Shown here: positions 54,466-63,336 of the stretch, piece by piece
Numbering within the stretch: position 1 is the first letter of the stretch
Layout: each line of letters starts with the position of its first letter
NCBI GenBank assembly: GCA_023391095.1
Contig: JAEWBN010000012.1
Span: 1-64,000 of the forward strand
Direction of reading: 5' to 3'
Length of the DNA stretch: 64,000 nucleotides
From: Pseudomonadota bacterium
GTDB taxonomy: Bacteria; Pseudomonadota; Alphaproteobacteria; Rhizobiales; Devosiaceae
Position numbers and translations under genes: made by a program
Notes under the pieces: generated by a model
Told to the model about the DNA's origin: nothing
Seen by the model: only the letters and a program-made list of their open reading frames with translations
Databases searched by the model: none

Positions 54466-54717
54466 ATGGAACTGTCCAAGCCCCTCACCTTGCGACTGCC
54501 GGTTGACCTGCTGGATCAGGTGGAGAAGGTCTCTGCCGCCTCCGAACGCAGTCGCAGTTGGGTCATCGTGCGTGCGCTGAAGCTCTATATGCAAGCTGAG
54601 GGTGCCGATATCCTGCGCATTGCTGACGGGGTCGCCGAAGCCGACGCAGGGGACACAGAACGGTTCGATGATGTTCTGGGTCAGATCGAGCGCATTGTAC
54701 GGGATGACGCTGCCTGA
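54466..54717 (+). CDS. Ribbon-helix-helix antitoxin (ParD/RelB-like)
   Basis: An 83-residue protein. LTLRLPVDLLDQVEKVSAAS then SRSWVIVRALKLYM is the ribbon-helix-helix pattern of CopG/ParD-type DNA-binding antitoxins. The C-terminal half is acidic (EADAGDTERFDDVLGQIERI), as expected for the toxin-neutralising part. GGAGG precedes ATG 54466. The stop overlaps the start of the broken toxin gene (TGATG). An inverted repeat overlapping GTAATAC-CGT-GTATTAC (54434-54450) just upstream is a likely operator for autoregulation. Confidence 0.82.
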   Translation: MELSKPLTLRLPVDLLDQVEKVSAASERSRSWVIVRALKLYMQAEGADILRIADGVAEADAGDTERFDDVLGQIERIVRDDAA

Positions 54718-55024
54718 TGCGCATCGTGCTGTCCCGATCGGCAGCAGACTATATTCGCAAAGAAGCGGCCTATCTGCGGGGCCATAGCCGCGCCGCCGGC
54801 GAGGCATTTGTCGCCCGGGTAAAGGCTGTGCGGCGGTATCTGACGGCCTTCGCGAGGCCGGGCAACTCCTACCCGTGCCGAGTGTGCGACGCCTCATCAG
54901 GGAGGGTTATCGCTTTGACTATCGGATCAGGCCCGATGTGATCGAGATTGTTGCGGTTTCGAGCTCTGTGAATACACCGCTCGACATGCCGAGCGACGAT
55001 CCCGATTTCGACTACGAAGCTTAG
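54717..55024 (+). pseudogene. ParE/RelE-type toxin gene with a frameshift
   Basis: The first frame reads MRIVLSRSAADYIRKEAAYL then RGHSRAAGEAFVARVKAVRR and goes astray after LTAF. A second frame from about 54855 continues EAGQLLPVPSVRRLIREGYR then FDYRIRPDVIEIVAVSSSVN, the C-terminal strands of a ParE/RelE toxin, to TAG 55022. One extra base near 54853-54857 would restore a protein of about 102 residues. The gene is therefore broken, either by a real mutation that disarms the toxin or by a sequencing error. Its stop overlaps the accA stop on the other strand. Confidence 0.75.
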
Positions 55025-55974
55025 ATATTCGTGCCGATGGCGAGGAACTTTTCGCGGCGGTGTTCGCGGGTTTCAAGGCGCGACTTGCCGGCAAAATCCT
55101 TGAGGAAGGCGTCGATGGCGCTGCGCGTCGAGTCCATGACCGCGGTGTGGTGGCGATGGGCGCCGCCGGCGGGTTCGGGAATGATGCCGTCGATGACCTT
55201 GAAGCCCAAGAGGTCCTGGGCGGTGATCTTCTGGGCCGTGGCCATGTCCTGGGCGCGCGCAGCGTCGCGGAACAGGATCGAGGCACCCGCTTCGGGCGAG
55301 ATGACCGAATAGATGGCGTTTTCCAGCATCAGCACCCGGTTGGCCGTGGCGATGGCGATGGCGCCACCCGAGCCGCCCTCACCGATGATGATGGCCAGGT
55401 TGGGTACGCCGAGCTCGAGGCTCTTCTCGGTCGAACGGGCAATGGCTTCGGCCTGGCCGCGCTCTTCGGCGCCAATGCCGGGATAGGCGCCGGCCGTATC
55501 CACAAAGGACAGGACGGGAATCGAGAAGCGGTCGGCCATGTCCATGATGCGGACGGCCTTGCGATAGCCTTCCGGGTTGGCCATGCCGAAATTGTGCTTG
55601 AGGCGCGTTTCGGTGGAGCTGCCCTTTTCCTGGCCCAGCACGGCGACCGGCTGGCCATTGAAGCGGCCGAAGCCGGCCTGCAGGGCGGCGTCCTCGCCGA
55701 ACTTGCGGTCACCGGCCAGCGGCTGCCATTCGGTGATCAGCGACTTCACATAGTCGGAAAAATGCGGGCGCTGCGGATGGCGGGCGACCTGGGTCTTCTG
55801 CCACGGCGTCAGCTTGCGATAGATCTCGACCAGCGCCTCGTCGGCGCGTGCGGAAAGGCGGTTGACTTCCTCGTCGATGGACACGGCCTGGTCGGTCTGT
55901 GCCAAGGACTTGAGTTCGACGATCTTGGCTTCGAGATCGGCGACCGGCTTTTCAAAATCGAGATAAGACTGCAT
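55021..55974 (-). CDS. accA: Acetyl-CoA carboxylase carboxyltransferase subunit alpha
   Basis: A 317-residue AccA. The start MQSYLDFEKPVADLEAKIVE and the core (PRHPQRPHFSDYV-like ARHPQRPHFSDYVKSL, SFVDTAGAYPGIGAEERGQA, GEGGSGGAIAIATANRVLML) match AccA throughout. With AccD it transfers the carboxyl group from biotin to acetyl-CoA, the first step of fatty acid synthesis. The usual length is 315-320, as here. Residues GEGGSGGA form the oxyanion site. AccD is not in the window. A gap of 147 bases without a gene separates it from xerD. Confidence 0.97.
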   Translation of the reverse strand: MQSYLDFEKPVADLEAKIVELKSLAQTDQAVSIDEEVNRLSARADEALVEIYRKLTPWQKTQVARHPQRPHFSDYVKSLITEWQPLAGDRKFGEDAALQAGFGRFNGQPVAVLGQEKGSSTETRLKHNFGMANPEGYRKAVRIMDMADRFSIPVLSFVDTAGAYPGIGAEERGQAEAIARSTEKSLELGVPNLAIIIGEGGSGGAIAIATANRVLMLENAIYSVISPEAGASILFRDAARAQDMATAQKITAQDLLGFKVIDGIIPEPAGGAHRHHTAVMDSTRSAIDAFLKDFAGKSRLETREHRREKFLAIGTNI

Positions 55975-56121
55975 CCATTCCGCCCGTTGAGGGGTCTCGT
56001 CTGCCGACCCTGGGATATGGGCCGCTGCTGTTGCGCCCTAAAGTGGCCGGAAAGTGGCGAGGGCGCAATCGCAAGTCAAGGTTTGGCGTCCAAATGGTTT
56101 GGATTTCGTGGGGATGGTGCC

Positions 56122-57030
56122 TCAGTTTCCGGCCAGGGGGTGGTGGCTTTCCACGAGGTTGCGGAGCTTTTCGTCCAGCACATGGGTATAGATCTGGGTC
56201 GTGGAAATATCGGCATGGCCGAGCAGCATCTGGACCACGCGCAGGTCGGCGCCGCCCGCCAGCAGGTGGCTGGCAAAGGCGTGGCGCAGAACATGGGGGG
56301 CAACGCGGGCCGCGGAAATGCCGGCGCGCGCGGCCAGTGCCTTGAGATCGCGGGCAAAGACCTGACGGGCCAGATAGCCGTCTTCGCCATTGGCGGGGAA
56401 CAGCCAGGGGCCCGGGGGGAGGGTGGCGATCCAGGCGCGGACGGCATCGCGGGCGCGGTCGTTCATGGGCACGACGCGTTCCTTGTTGCCCTTGCCGGTG
56501 ACGGTGATGAAGGCGCTGTCGCGCATGACGGCGGCGCGGCGCAGGCTCACCAGCTCGGAAACGCGCAGGCCGGTGGCATAAAGCATTTCGAGCAGGCAAT
56601 AGAGCCGCTGGGCGGCAAGCTGCTTCTGCGGGGCCGCTGGCATATTGGCTTCCTCTTCGGCGAGGGAGAGCAGCCGGTCGACCTCGGCAATGGAGAGCAC
56701 CTTGGGCAGCGCGCGCCTTGCCTTGGGGCTCGCGACAATGCGCGTCGGATCGTCGCCCCGCATTCCATCGGCGCAGAGGAATTTGTGGAACTGGCGAATG
56801 GCCGAGAGGCGTCGGGCGCTGGAGGCGGCGGAGAGGCCTTCCATCTTGAGATGGTCGAGATAGGCGGTGACCGTGTCGCGGGTGCAGTCGAGCAGGGTCT
56901 GTTTGCGTCCCGCCACAAAGCCCGAATAGTCGGACAGGTCGCGCCGATAGGCCTCGATCGTATTGGCGGCAGCCCCGCGTTCGGCGCTCATCATTTCGAG
57001 AAAGGCCGCGATCAGGTGCGCGCCGCTCAT
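56122..57030 (-). CDS. xerD: Tyrosine recombinase XerD
   Basis: A 302-residue recombinase. The SAM-like N-domain starts AFLEMMSAERGAAANTIEAY. The catalytic residues are visible: Arg in YATGLRVSELVSL, Lys in GKGNKER, His and Arg in HVLRHAFASHLL, His in LLGHADIST and the nucleophile Tyr in TTQIYTHV. It resolves chromosome dimers with XerC at dif. Length and order match XerD. Its ATG overlaps the stop of the small membrane protein gene upstream on the same strand (ATGA). Confidence 0.95.
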   Translation of the reverse strand: MSGAHLIAAFLEMMSAERGAAANTIEAYRRDLSDYSGFVAGRKQTLLDCTRDTVTAYLDHLKMEGLSAASSARRLSAIRQFHKFLCADGMRGDDPTRIVASPKARRALPKVLSIAEVDRLLSLAEEEANMPAAPQKQLAAQRLYCLLEMLYATGLRVSELVSLRRAAVMRDSAFITVTGKGNKERVVPMNDRARDAVRAWIATLPPGPWLFPANGEDGYLARQVFARDLKALAARAGISAARVAPHVLRHAFASHLLAGGADLRVVQMLLGHADISTTQIYTHVLDEKLRNLVESHHPLAGN

Positions 57031-57248
57031 TGGGCTGCCGGTTCCGCCGGTGCGCTTGTGACATTGGGCTGGGGCAGGCTGGTGCCGGGGCGGGCCGCTT
57101 CGGTTTCGCCCAGGAGCTCGCGGGCGGGAATGCGCTGGCTGACTTCCTTTGGCGTGGGCTCGACGAAGGTCACGAGCGCGAACATGCCGGCATAGGCCAG
57201 GCCAGCCAGAAACAGCAGGGAGATCAGCAGGCGAAAGAGGGTGGGCAT
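57027..57248 (-). CDS. Small conserved single-span membrane protein
   Basis: A 73-residue protein. One membrane helix (about 5-28, FRLLISLLFLAGLAYAGMFA) precedes a periplasmic tail with FVEPTPKEVSQRIPARELLG and a Pro/Ala-rich end. Small proteins with the phrase ATFVEPxxxExxxRIP are found next to xerD or aroK in many Hyphomicrobiales. The function is unknown. ATG 57248 is chosen because the hydrophobic segment then starts at residue 4. The stop overlaps the xerD start by four bases, so the two genes are coupled. Confidence 0.75.
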   Translation of the reverse strand: MPTLFRLLISLLFLAGLAYAGMFALVTFVEPTPKEVSQRIPARELLGETEAARPGTSLPQPNVTSAPAEPAAQ

Positions 57249-57420
57249 GGCGGTCCTCGCACGGGGCGTGTGCACCATGACTATCCGCAAAAGGTTGCCA
57301 TGGGGTTGTGCTGCAGTGTCGGGCAAAGCGCGGGCGGGATCAACCGTGCCGGCGGACCCTGGGCGCTTGACAGGCAGGGCCCGGACCGATTGAAAGCAGA
57401 TTGATCGGAGGGCACCCAGG

Positions 57421-58017
57421 GTGAGCAAATCGGAAGGCGGTGTGCGGCAGGGCCGTGCCGGCGCGCTGTCGAGGAAACTGGGAGGCATGCCGCTCGTGCT
57501 GGTGGGCATGATGGGTGCCGGCAAGACCACGGTGGGCCGGCGCATCGCAGCCCGGCTGGGGCGCCAGTTCATCGACAGCGACGAGGAAATCGAGCTTGCC
57601 GCCCAGATGAGCATTCCGGAAATCTTTGCCCAGCGCGGGGAAGCCGAATTCCGCGCCGGGGAAATGCGGGTGATCGCCCGACTGCTCAAGGAAAAGGACA
57701 TTGTCCTGGCCACGGGCGGGGGCGCATTCGTCAATGCGGAGACGCGCAGCCTGGTCAAGGCGGATGCGGTTTCGGTGTGGCTCAAGGCCGATGCCGATGT
57801 GCTGTTCGAGCGCGTGTCGCGCCGCTCCAACCGGCCGCTGCTTAAAACCGAAAATCCCCGGGCGACGCTCGAAAAACTGATTGCCGAGCGCTACCCCATC
57901 TATGCCGAGGCCGATGTGACGGTGATGAGCCGCGACGTGCCGCAGGAAGCGGTGGCGGGCGATGTGATCTCGGCGGTGCTCGACTATCTCAAGACAAAAC
58001 AGGCGGTCCATGGCTGA
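57421..58017 (+). CDS. aroK: Shikimate kinase
   Basis: A 198-residue kinase. Walker A is VGMMGAGKTTVGRRIA (about 27-42), the shikimate-binding Asp is in FIDSDEEIE, Arg in GEAEFRAGEMRVI, and GGGAFVN is the second substrate loop. It phosphorylates shikimate with ATP. A GTG at 57421 with GGAGGG before it is the start; the extra 25 residues before the conserved LVLVGMMG are typical of alphaproteobacterial AroK. It overlaps aroB by eight bases, the standard aroK-aroB order in this group. Confidence 0.95.
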   Translation: MSKSEGGVRQGRAGALSRKLGGMPLVLVGMMGAGKTTVGRRIAARLGRQFIDSDEEIELAAQMSIPEIFAQRGEAEFRAGEMRVIARLLKEKDIVLATGGGAFVNAETRSLVKADAVSVWLKADADVLFERVSRRSNRPLLKTENPRATLEKLIAERYPIYAEADVTVMSRDVPQEAVAGDVISAVLDYLKTKQAVHG

Positions 58018-59122
58018 TATTGCGCATCGGGTTCACGTGGCTCTGGGCGAACGCGCCTATGACATCCTGATCGGGCCCGGACTGATCGATGCGGCGGGGG
58101 CGATCCTGGCGGAACACTTCCCCGGACGTCGCTACGGGATCGTGACCGATACGACCGTGGCCGAGGCGCAGTTGCCGCGGCTGACAGCGAGCCTTGATGC
58201 GGCCGGACTGGGCTACCAGACCATCGTGGTGCCGGCAGGGGAAAGCACTAAGAGCTATGCCGGTCTCGAAACTGTCGTGGAAGGGCTGCTTGCGGCCCGG
58301 CTCGAACGCGGCGACCTCGTGATCGCGCTGGGCGGCGGCGTGATCGGGGACCTCGCGGGCTTTGCCTCTGCCATTACCCGGCGCGGCATGGATTTCGTGC
58401 AGATGCCGACTTCGCTGCTGGCGCAGGTGGATTCTTCCGTTGGCGGCAAGACCGGGATCAATTCGCCCCATGGCAAAAACCTCGTGGGCGCCTTCCATCA
58501 GCCCAGGCTGGTGCTGGCGGATCTTTCGGCGCTCGATACGCTGGATCGCCGCCAGTTCGCCGCGGGCTATGCGGAAGTGGCCAAATACGGGCTCATCGAC
58601 GACCCCGATTTCTTCGACTGGCTGGATGCCAACCTTGAGGAGATCTTTGCGGGCGGCCCGGCGCGGGGCGAAGCGGTGGCCCGCTGCTGCGCGCACAAGG
58701 CGCGGGTGGTGATCGAGGACGAAAAGGAAAACGGGGTCCGGGCGCTGCTCAATCTCGGCCACACCTTCGGGCATGCGCTGGAAAAGGATACCGGCTATTC
58801 CGACCGCCTGCTGCATGGCGAAGGCGTGGCCATCGGCATGGTTCTAGCGCACGGCTTTTCCAACCGGCTGGGCCTGTCGCCCGGCCAGGATACCGGACGG
58901 GTCGAGGCGCACTTGAAGCGGGCGGGCCTGCCCACCACATTGGCGGATATCGCCGGAACGCTTAGCTCGACCGATACGCTGATGGCAGCCATCGCGCAGG
59001 ACAAGAAGGTCCAGCGCGGGGCGCTCACGTTCATCCTGACCCGCGGCATCGGCAAGGCGTTCATCGAAAAGAATGTCGATGCCGAAAAAGTGCGGGCGTA
59101 TCTGGAGGAGATGCGGGGGTAA
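58010..59122 (+). CDS. aroB: 3-dehydroquinate synthase
   Basis: A 370-residue AroB. NAD- and substrate-binding stretches are present: PAGESTKSYAGLETVVEGLL, GGGVIGDLAGFASAITRRGM, and the metal-site region LLNLGHTFGHALE with its His ligands. It converts DAHP to 3-dehydroquinate in the shikimate pathway. The start overlaps the end of aroK, so translation is coupled. Downstream lies a palindromic repeat that may end transcription. Confidence 0.96.
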   Translation: MADIAHRVHVALGERAYDILIGPGLIDAAGAILAEHFPGRRYGIVTDTTVAEAQLPRLTASLDAAGLGYQTIVVPAGESTKSYAGLETVVEGLLAARLERGDLVIALGGGVIGDLAGFASAITRRGMDFVQMPTSLLAQVDSSVGGKTGINSPHGKNLVGAFHQPRLVLADLSALDTLDRRQFAAGYAEVAKYGLIDDPDFFDWLDANLEEIFAGGPARGEAVARCCAHKARVVIEDEKENGVRALLNLGHTFGHALEKDTGYSDRLLHGEGVAIGMVLAHGFSNRLGLSPGQDTGRVEAHLKRAGLPTTLADIAGTLSSTDTLMAAIAQDKKVQRGALTFILTRGIGKAFIEKNVDAEKVRAYLEEMRG

Positions 59123-59171
59123 GGTTCGATCCGTCTCGATCTAGGCCTCTACGGGGGGTGGAACGGTGACA

Positions 59172-59246
59172 ACACCCGCGGCGTGAGTGCGTGAGCACCC
59201 CCTCCCAACCTCCCCCGTCAAGGGGGAGGTGCGGGCCGGCGGGTGT
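59172..59246. repeat. Palindromic intergenic repeat between aroB and bolA
   Basis: Outer arms ACACCCGC (59172-59179) and GCGGGTGT (59239-59246) enclose an inner hairpin ACCTCCCCC-GTCAA-GGGGGAGGT (59208-59230). It lies between convergent genes and could act as a two-way terminator. Its composition resembles the larger element at 61299-61424, so it belongs to the family of repetitive palindromes common in this order. Confidence 0.7.
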
Positions 59247-59266
59247 GATATGCCCTACGACACGGC

Positions 59267-59530
59267 TCACGCGGCGGGCAGAACCTCGATGGCAAGGGCG
59301 TGAACCCTTTCCTTCAATTCTTCGTTCAACGCTGCCATGACGGCGCGGTGTTGCGCAACGCGGCTCATCCCGTCAAAATTGCGGGTCGCGATTCTGACAC
59401 GAAAATGGGTTTCACCGCCCTCCCGCCAGCCGGAATGTCCGTGATGGCTTTGCGACTCGTCGATCACCTCCAGATGCTGGGGTGAGAATTGTTCGGTGAG
59501 CTTGGCTCGAATGGTGTCCGTCATGGACAT
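59267..59530 (-). CDS. bolA: BolA family protein
   Basis: An 87-residue BolA. IDESQSHHGHSGWREGGETH followed by FRVRIATRNFDGMSRVAQHR and the late Glu/His segment LKERVHALAIEVLP are the family's signature, including the conserved His used with glutaredoxin to bind an iron-sulfur cluster. It functions in iron homeostasis and cell-shape stress responses. The ATG at 59530 (MSMTDTIRAKL) is chosen; MTDT two codons later is an alternative. Confidence 0.92.
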   Translation of the reverse strand: MSMTDTIRAKLTEQFSPQHLEVIDESQSHHGHSGWREGGETHFRVRIATRNFDGMSRVAQHRAVMAALNEELKERVHALAIEVLPAA

Positions 59531-59571
59531 GGGGTCGGCTCCAAATCTGTTTGTAGGCACAGCTAGGCGTA

Positions 59572-60198
59572 ATGAAACAGCATTCCAAGCTCTTCGATTC
59601 AATTCGTGTCCGTCCGCGCCGGGAAGAAAAGCCCGAAACGGTGGCGGTCAAGTGCGACTGGGAAGGCTGTGAGGCGCCGGGTGAATACAAGGCGCCCAAG
59701 GGCGTGCGCTCGGAGGGGCAGTATCATAATTTCTGCCTCGAGCATGTGCGCCACTACAACAAGGCCTTCAACTTCTTTGCCGGCATGAGCCCCGAAGAGT
59801 TGGACGAGGCGCTCCATACCCCGCCCAAGGCGGAAAGCCGGTCGAGCTTTGCCACCGGCAATCCCGGCGCGGCGCGGGCGGCCAGCCGTCAGGCCTCGAC
59901 CCGTCCGGGCGATAAGTTCGGCGACCCGTTCGGGGTGTTTGCGCGCTATCGCTACCAGCAGGGCAAGAAGCCCGCGGCCGAGCGGGTCAAGCCGCTCAAC
60001 GAGCCGGACCGGCGGGCGCTCGAAGCCCTGGGCTTTACCGGCCACGCCAAGTCCGACGACATCAAGGCGGCCTACAAGAGCCTCGTCAAGAAACACCATC
60101 CCGACGTCAATGGCGGCGACGCCTCTTCGGAGGACAAGCTGCGCTCGGTGATCGCGGCTTACACCCATCTCAAGAAACAGGGTTTCGTGGCGCGTTGA
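59572..60198 (+). CDS. J-domain (DnaJ-like) protein with C-terminal J domain
   Basis: A 208-residue protein. The J domain is at the C-terminus (about 145-205): RRALEALGFTGHAKSDDIKA, with the HPD motif in KKHHPDVNGGD. The N-terminal part includes two cysteines in KCDWEGCEAPG, a possible metal site, and NFCLEHVRHYNKAFNFFAGM. This layout is standard for the small DnaJ family proteins that sit next to bolA in Hyphomicrobiales. It probably stimulates DnaK on particular clients. It diverges from bolA with 41 bases between the starts, so the two promoters overlap. Confidence 0.9.
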   Translation: MKQHSKLFDSIRVRPRREEKPETVAVKCDWEGCEAPGEYKAPKGVRSEGQYHNFCLEHVRHYNKAFNFFAGMSPEELDEALHTPPKAESRSSFATGNPGAARAASRQASTRPGDKFGDPFGVFARYRYQQGKKPAAERVKPLNEPDRRALEALGFTGHAKSDDIKAAYKSLVKKHHPDVNGGDASSEDKLRSVIAAYTHLKKQGFVAR

Positions 60199-60311
60199 GG
60201 CCTCGCCGTCCGGCATCGGGGCCCCGCGACCCCGAGGCTACCCGCCCTGTCACATTGCTGCTATAGAGCCACCGCCTTTTCTCGAATTCTTCAAGTCCAA
60301 GAGCGCTTCCC

Positions 60312-61295
60312 ATGACCCAGTTCGCCAACCTGCCCGACCACGAATACAGCGCGCGGGAAATTTTCGGCATCGACACCGACATGAAGGTCATGGGCTACAA
60401 GGATCGCACCGACCATGTGCCGCCGGTCGATCCGGACTATCTCTTCGACCGCAACACCACGCTGGCGATCCTGGCCGGCTTTGCCTTCAACCGTCGCGTC
60501 ATGGTGCAGGGCTATCACGGCACCGGCAAGTCGACCCATATCGAGCAGGTCGCGGCACGGCTGAACTGGCCGCTGGTACGCGTCAATCTCGACAGCCACG
60601 TGTCGCGCATCGACCTCGTCGGCAAGGACGCGATCGTGCTCAAGGATGGCAAGCAGATCACCGAATTCCGCGACGGCATCCTGCCCTGGGCCGTGCAGAA
60701 CAATGTCGCGCTGGTCTTCGACGAATATGACGCCGGCCGGCCGGACGTGATGTTCGTGATTCAGCGCGTGCTGGAACAGTCGGGCCGGCTGACCCTGCTC
60801 GACCAGAACCGCGTGATCGTGCCGCATCCGGCGTTCCGGCTGTTCTCGACCACCAATACGATCGGTCTGGGCGATACGTCGGGCCTCTATCACGGCACCC
60901 AGCAGATCAACCAGGGCCAGATGGACCGCTGGAGCATCGTGACGACGCTCAACTACCTGCCGCATGACAAGGAAGTCGGCATCGTTCTGGCCAAGAACAA
61001 GAGCTATGCCGAGACCGAGAAGGGCCGCAAGCAGGTGTCCAACATGGTGCGCCTGGCAGACCTGACGCGTTCGGCCTTCATCAATGGCGATATCTCTACC
61101 GTCATGAGCCCACGCGGCGTCATCACCTGGGCCGAGAATGCCGTCATCTTCGGTGGCGATATCGGCTTTGCCTTCCGCCTGACCTTCCTCAACAAGTGCG
61201 ATGAACTCGAGCGCCCCGTGGTGGCCGAGTTCTACCAGCGCGTGTTCGGCGAGGACCTGCCGGAAAGCTCCGCCAACCTGGCGGTGATGGCCTAA
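60312..61295 (+). CDS. cobS: Cobaltochelatase subunit CobS
   Basis: A 327-residue AAA+ ATPase of the MoxR-like group. Walker A is [20 protein letters not shown], Walker B lies in [15 protein letters not shown], and the sensor [11 protein letters not shown] follows. The N-terminal region and length match CobS, which with CobT and CobN inserts cobalt into hydrogenobyrinate a,c-diamide in aerobic cobalamin synthesis. cobT follows after a 150-bp inverted-repeat region. The cobalamin biosynthesis cluster itself is not in the window, as is usual for this pair. Confidence 0.95.
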   Translation: MTQFANLPDHEYSAREIFGIDTDMKVMGYKDRTDHVPPVDPDYLFDRNTTLAILAGFAFNRRVMVQGYHGTGKSTHIEQVAARLNWPLVRVNLDSHVSRIDLVGKDAIVLKDGKQITEFRDGILPWAVQNNVALVFDEYDAGRPDVMFVIQRVLEQSGRLTLLDQNRVIVPHPAFRLFSTTNTIGLGDTSGLYHGTQQINQGQMDRWSIVTTLNYLPHDKEVGIVLAKNKSYAETEKGRKQVSNMVRLADLTRSAFINGDISTVMSPRGVITWAENAVIFGGDIGFAFRLTFLNKCDELERPVVAEFYQRVFGEDLPESSANLAVMA

Positions 61296-61298
61296 TCA

Positions 61299-61424
61299 GA
61301 AGGCCCCCTCACCCGGCCCTTCGGGCCGACCTCTCCCCCAAGGGAGAGGTGCAGGGGGTCCGGAATTTCCGACCTCTCCCTTGGGGGAGAGGTCGCCGCG
61401 CAAGCGGCGGGTGAGGGGGCCTTC
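61299..61424. repeat. Large intergenic palindrome between cobS and cobT
   Basis: Outer arms GAAGGCCCCCTCACCCG (61299-61315) and CGGGTGAGGGGGCCTTC (61408-61424) are perfect over 17 bp. The inner arms at 61328-61350 and 61372-61394 are perfect over 23 bp, and each inner arm is itself a small hairpin. Such CCTCACCCG...CTCTCCC palindromes are a known dispersed repeat type in Hyphomicrobiales. It may form a stable hairpin in the cobS-cobT message. Confidence 0.85.
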
Positions 61425-61446
61425 CTCACAATCGACGAGCGTAACC

Positions 61447-63336
61447 ATGGCAAACCCACCGCGCAGCAAGCCCAACAAGCCCGACCAGACCCAGGCCTTC
61501 AAGTCGGCCATGGGCGCAACGGTGCGTGCCATCGGGGGGCAGTCGGAGCTGGAGGTAACCTTTACCGCGGACCGGCCACTGCTCACGTCCGACAAGGCGC
61601 GCATTGCCAACCTGCCGCGCCTGCCCACCAAGCGCGACATTGCCATTGCCCGCGGGCAGGGCGACGCCATGGCCATGCGGCTTGCCAGCCACGACCCTGA
61701 CGCCCACCGCAAGCGCGCGCCTATGGACCCGCAGGCGCGGGCCGCCTTTGACGCGCTGGAACAGGCGCGGGTGGAATCGCTGGGCGTGATCCGCATGCCG
61801 GGCATGGGCGGCAATATCCATGAAATGCTGGAAGACCGGCTGTTCCGCGCCAATTTTGCCGAGGTCGACGCCAAGGACGATGCGCCCATCGCCGAGGCGC
61901 TGGGCCTGTTGCTGCGCGAAAAGCTGGCCGGGGTGCCGGTGCCGCCTTCGGGGCACGCGCTGGTCGATCTCTGGCGCCCTGAAATCGAAAGCAAGGCGTC
62001 GACTTCGCTGGAAAACCTGCTCTCCACCTATGAAGACCAGGACGAGTTTGCACAGGCGGTCCGCAATGTGCTGCGCGACCTCAACCTGATCGCCGACAGC
62101 GACATGCAGGACCCCGCCGATGGCGAGGAAGGCGAGACCGAGGACAGCCAGCCCGAACAGGCGCAAGGCGCCGACCAGTCGCCCGAACAGGGCGAGGGCG
62201 AGAACGAGCAGGCCGACAGCGAAGAAGACCAGCAGGCGGGCGAAAGCGAAGAAACCGGCGATGTCGAAGGCATGGAGGCCGACATGGCCGATGCCGACGA
62301 GGATGCCGAAGCCGAGGCGGGCGAGGATGCGCCCATGCCCCCGCCGGCCAAGGATGGTGGCGAGCGGCTGTCCAACCAGTTCAACTACAAGGTCTTCACC
62401 CAGAAATACGACGAGATCGTCAAGGCAGCCGAACTCTGCCCGCCCGACGAGCTCGACCAGCTGCGGGCGCTGCTCGACAAGCAGCTGGAGAACCTGGCCG
62501 GGGCGGTGGCGCGGCTGGCCAACAAGCTACAGCGGCGCCTCATGGCCAAGCAGAACCGCAGCTGGCAGTTCGACCTTGAAGAGGGTCTGCTCGACACGGC
62601 GCGCCTCACCCGCGTCGTCACCGATCCGCTGCAGGCGCTGAGCTTCAAGGTCGAGGACGACACCGATTTCCGCGACACCGTGGTGACGCTCCTGATCGAC
62701 AATTCCGGCTCGATGCGCGGGCGGCCGATTACCATTGCGGCGATCTGCGGCGATATCCTGGCGCGCACGCTGGAGCGCTGCGGGGTCAAGGTCGAGATCC
62801 TGGGCTTTACCACCCGTGCCTGGAAGGGCGGCAAGAGCCGGGAAGCCTGGCTTGAAGCCAACCGGCCGGCCAATCCCGGCCGCGTCAACGATATCCGCCA
62901 CATCATCTACAAGGCGGCCGACGAGCCCTGGCGGCATGCCCGGCGCAATCTCGGCCTGATGATGCGCGAGGGTCTGCTCAAGGAGAATATCGACGGCGAG
63001 GCGCTCGAATGGGCGCGCAAGCGGCTGATGGCGCGCCCGGAACAGCGGCGCATTCTGATGGTGATTTCCGACGGCGCGCCAGTCGATGACTCGACCCAGT
63101 CGGTCAATGCCGGCAATTACCTCGAGGCGCATCTGCGGCAGGTGATCGAGGATATCGAAACGCGCTCGCCCATCCAGCTGGTCGCCGTGGGCATCGGTCA
63201 CGATGTGACGCGCTACTATCGGCGCGCCGTGACGCTGCTCGATGCCGAGGAACTGGCCGGGGCGCTGACCGACGAGCTGGCCGCCCTGTTCGACGAAGAA
63301 TTGCCGGCACAGGCCGGGCGACGGACGCGCGGATGA
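61447..63336 (+). CDS. cobT: Cobaltochelatase subunit CobT
   Basis: A 629-residue protein. The N-terminal part (about 1-205) is the CobT helical domain. An acidic linker (about 215-300, rich in Glu, Asp and Gln) separates it from a C-terminal von Willebrand A domain, whose metal site is [13 protein letters not shown] (D-x-S-x-S). CobT forms a ring complex with CobS that drives cobalt insertion by CobN. The ATG at 61447 is chosen; a longer open frame runs back into the repeat. Length and linker are normal for the family. It overlaps the next gene by four bases. Confidence 0.95.
   Translation: MANPPRSKPNKPDQTQAFKSAMGATVRAIGGQSELEVTFTADRPLLTSDKARIANLPRLPTKRDIAIARGQGDAMAMRLASHDPDAHRKRAPMDPQARAAFDALEQARVESLGVIRMPGMGGNIHEMLEDRLFRANFAEVDAKDDAPIAEALGLLLREKLAGVPVPPSGHALVDLWRPEIESKASTSLENLLSTYEDQDEFAQAVRNVLRDLNLIADSDMQDPADGEEGETEDSQPEQAQGADQSPEQGEGENEQADSEEDQQAGESEETGDVEGMEADMADADEDAEAEAGEDAPMPPPAKDGGERLSNQFNYKVFTQKYDEIVKAAELCPPDELDQLRALLDKQLENLAGAVARLANKLQRRLMAKQNRSWQFDLEEGLLDTARLTRVVTDPLQALSFKVEDDTDFRDTVVTLLIDNSGSMRGRPITIAAICGDILARTLERCGVKVEILGFTTRAWKGGKSREAWLEANRPANPGRVNDIRHIIYKAADEPWRHARRNLGLMMREGLLKENIDGEALEWARKRLMARPEQRRILMVISDGAPVDDSTQSVNAGNYLEAHLRQVIEDIETRSPIQLVAVGIGHDVTRYYRRAVTLLDAEELAGALTDELAALFDEELPAQAGRRTRG

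Noticed and set aside
55060..57195. A 711-codon plus-strand frame opposite accA and xerD
   Set aside because: Both genes underneath are unmistakable. The antisense product is repetitive Gly/Ala/Arg sequence without domains.
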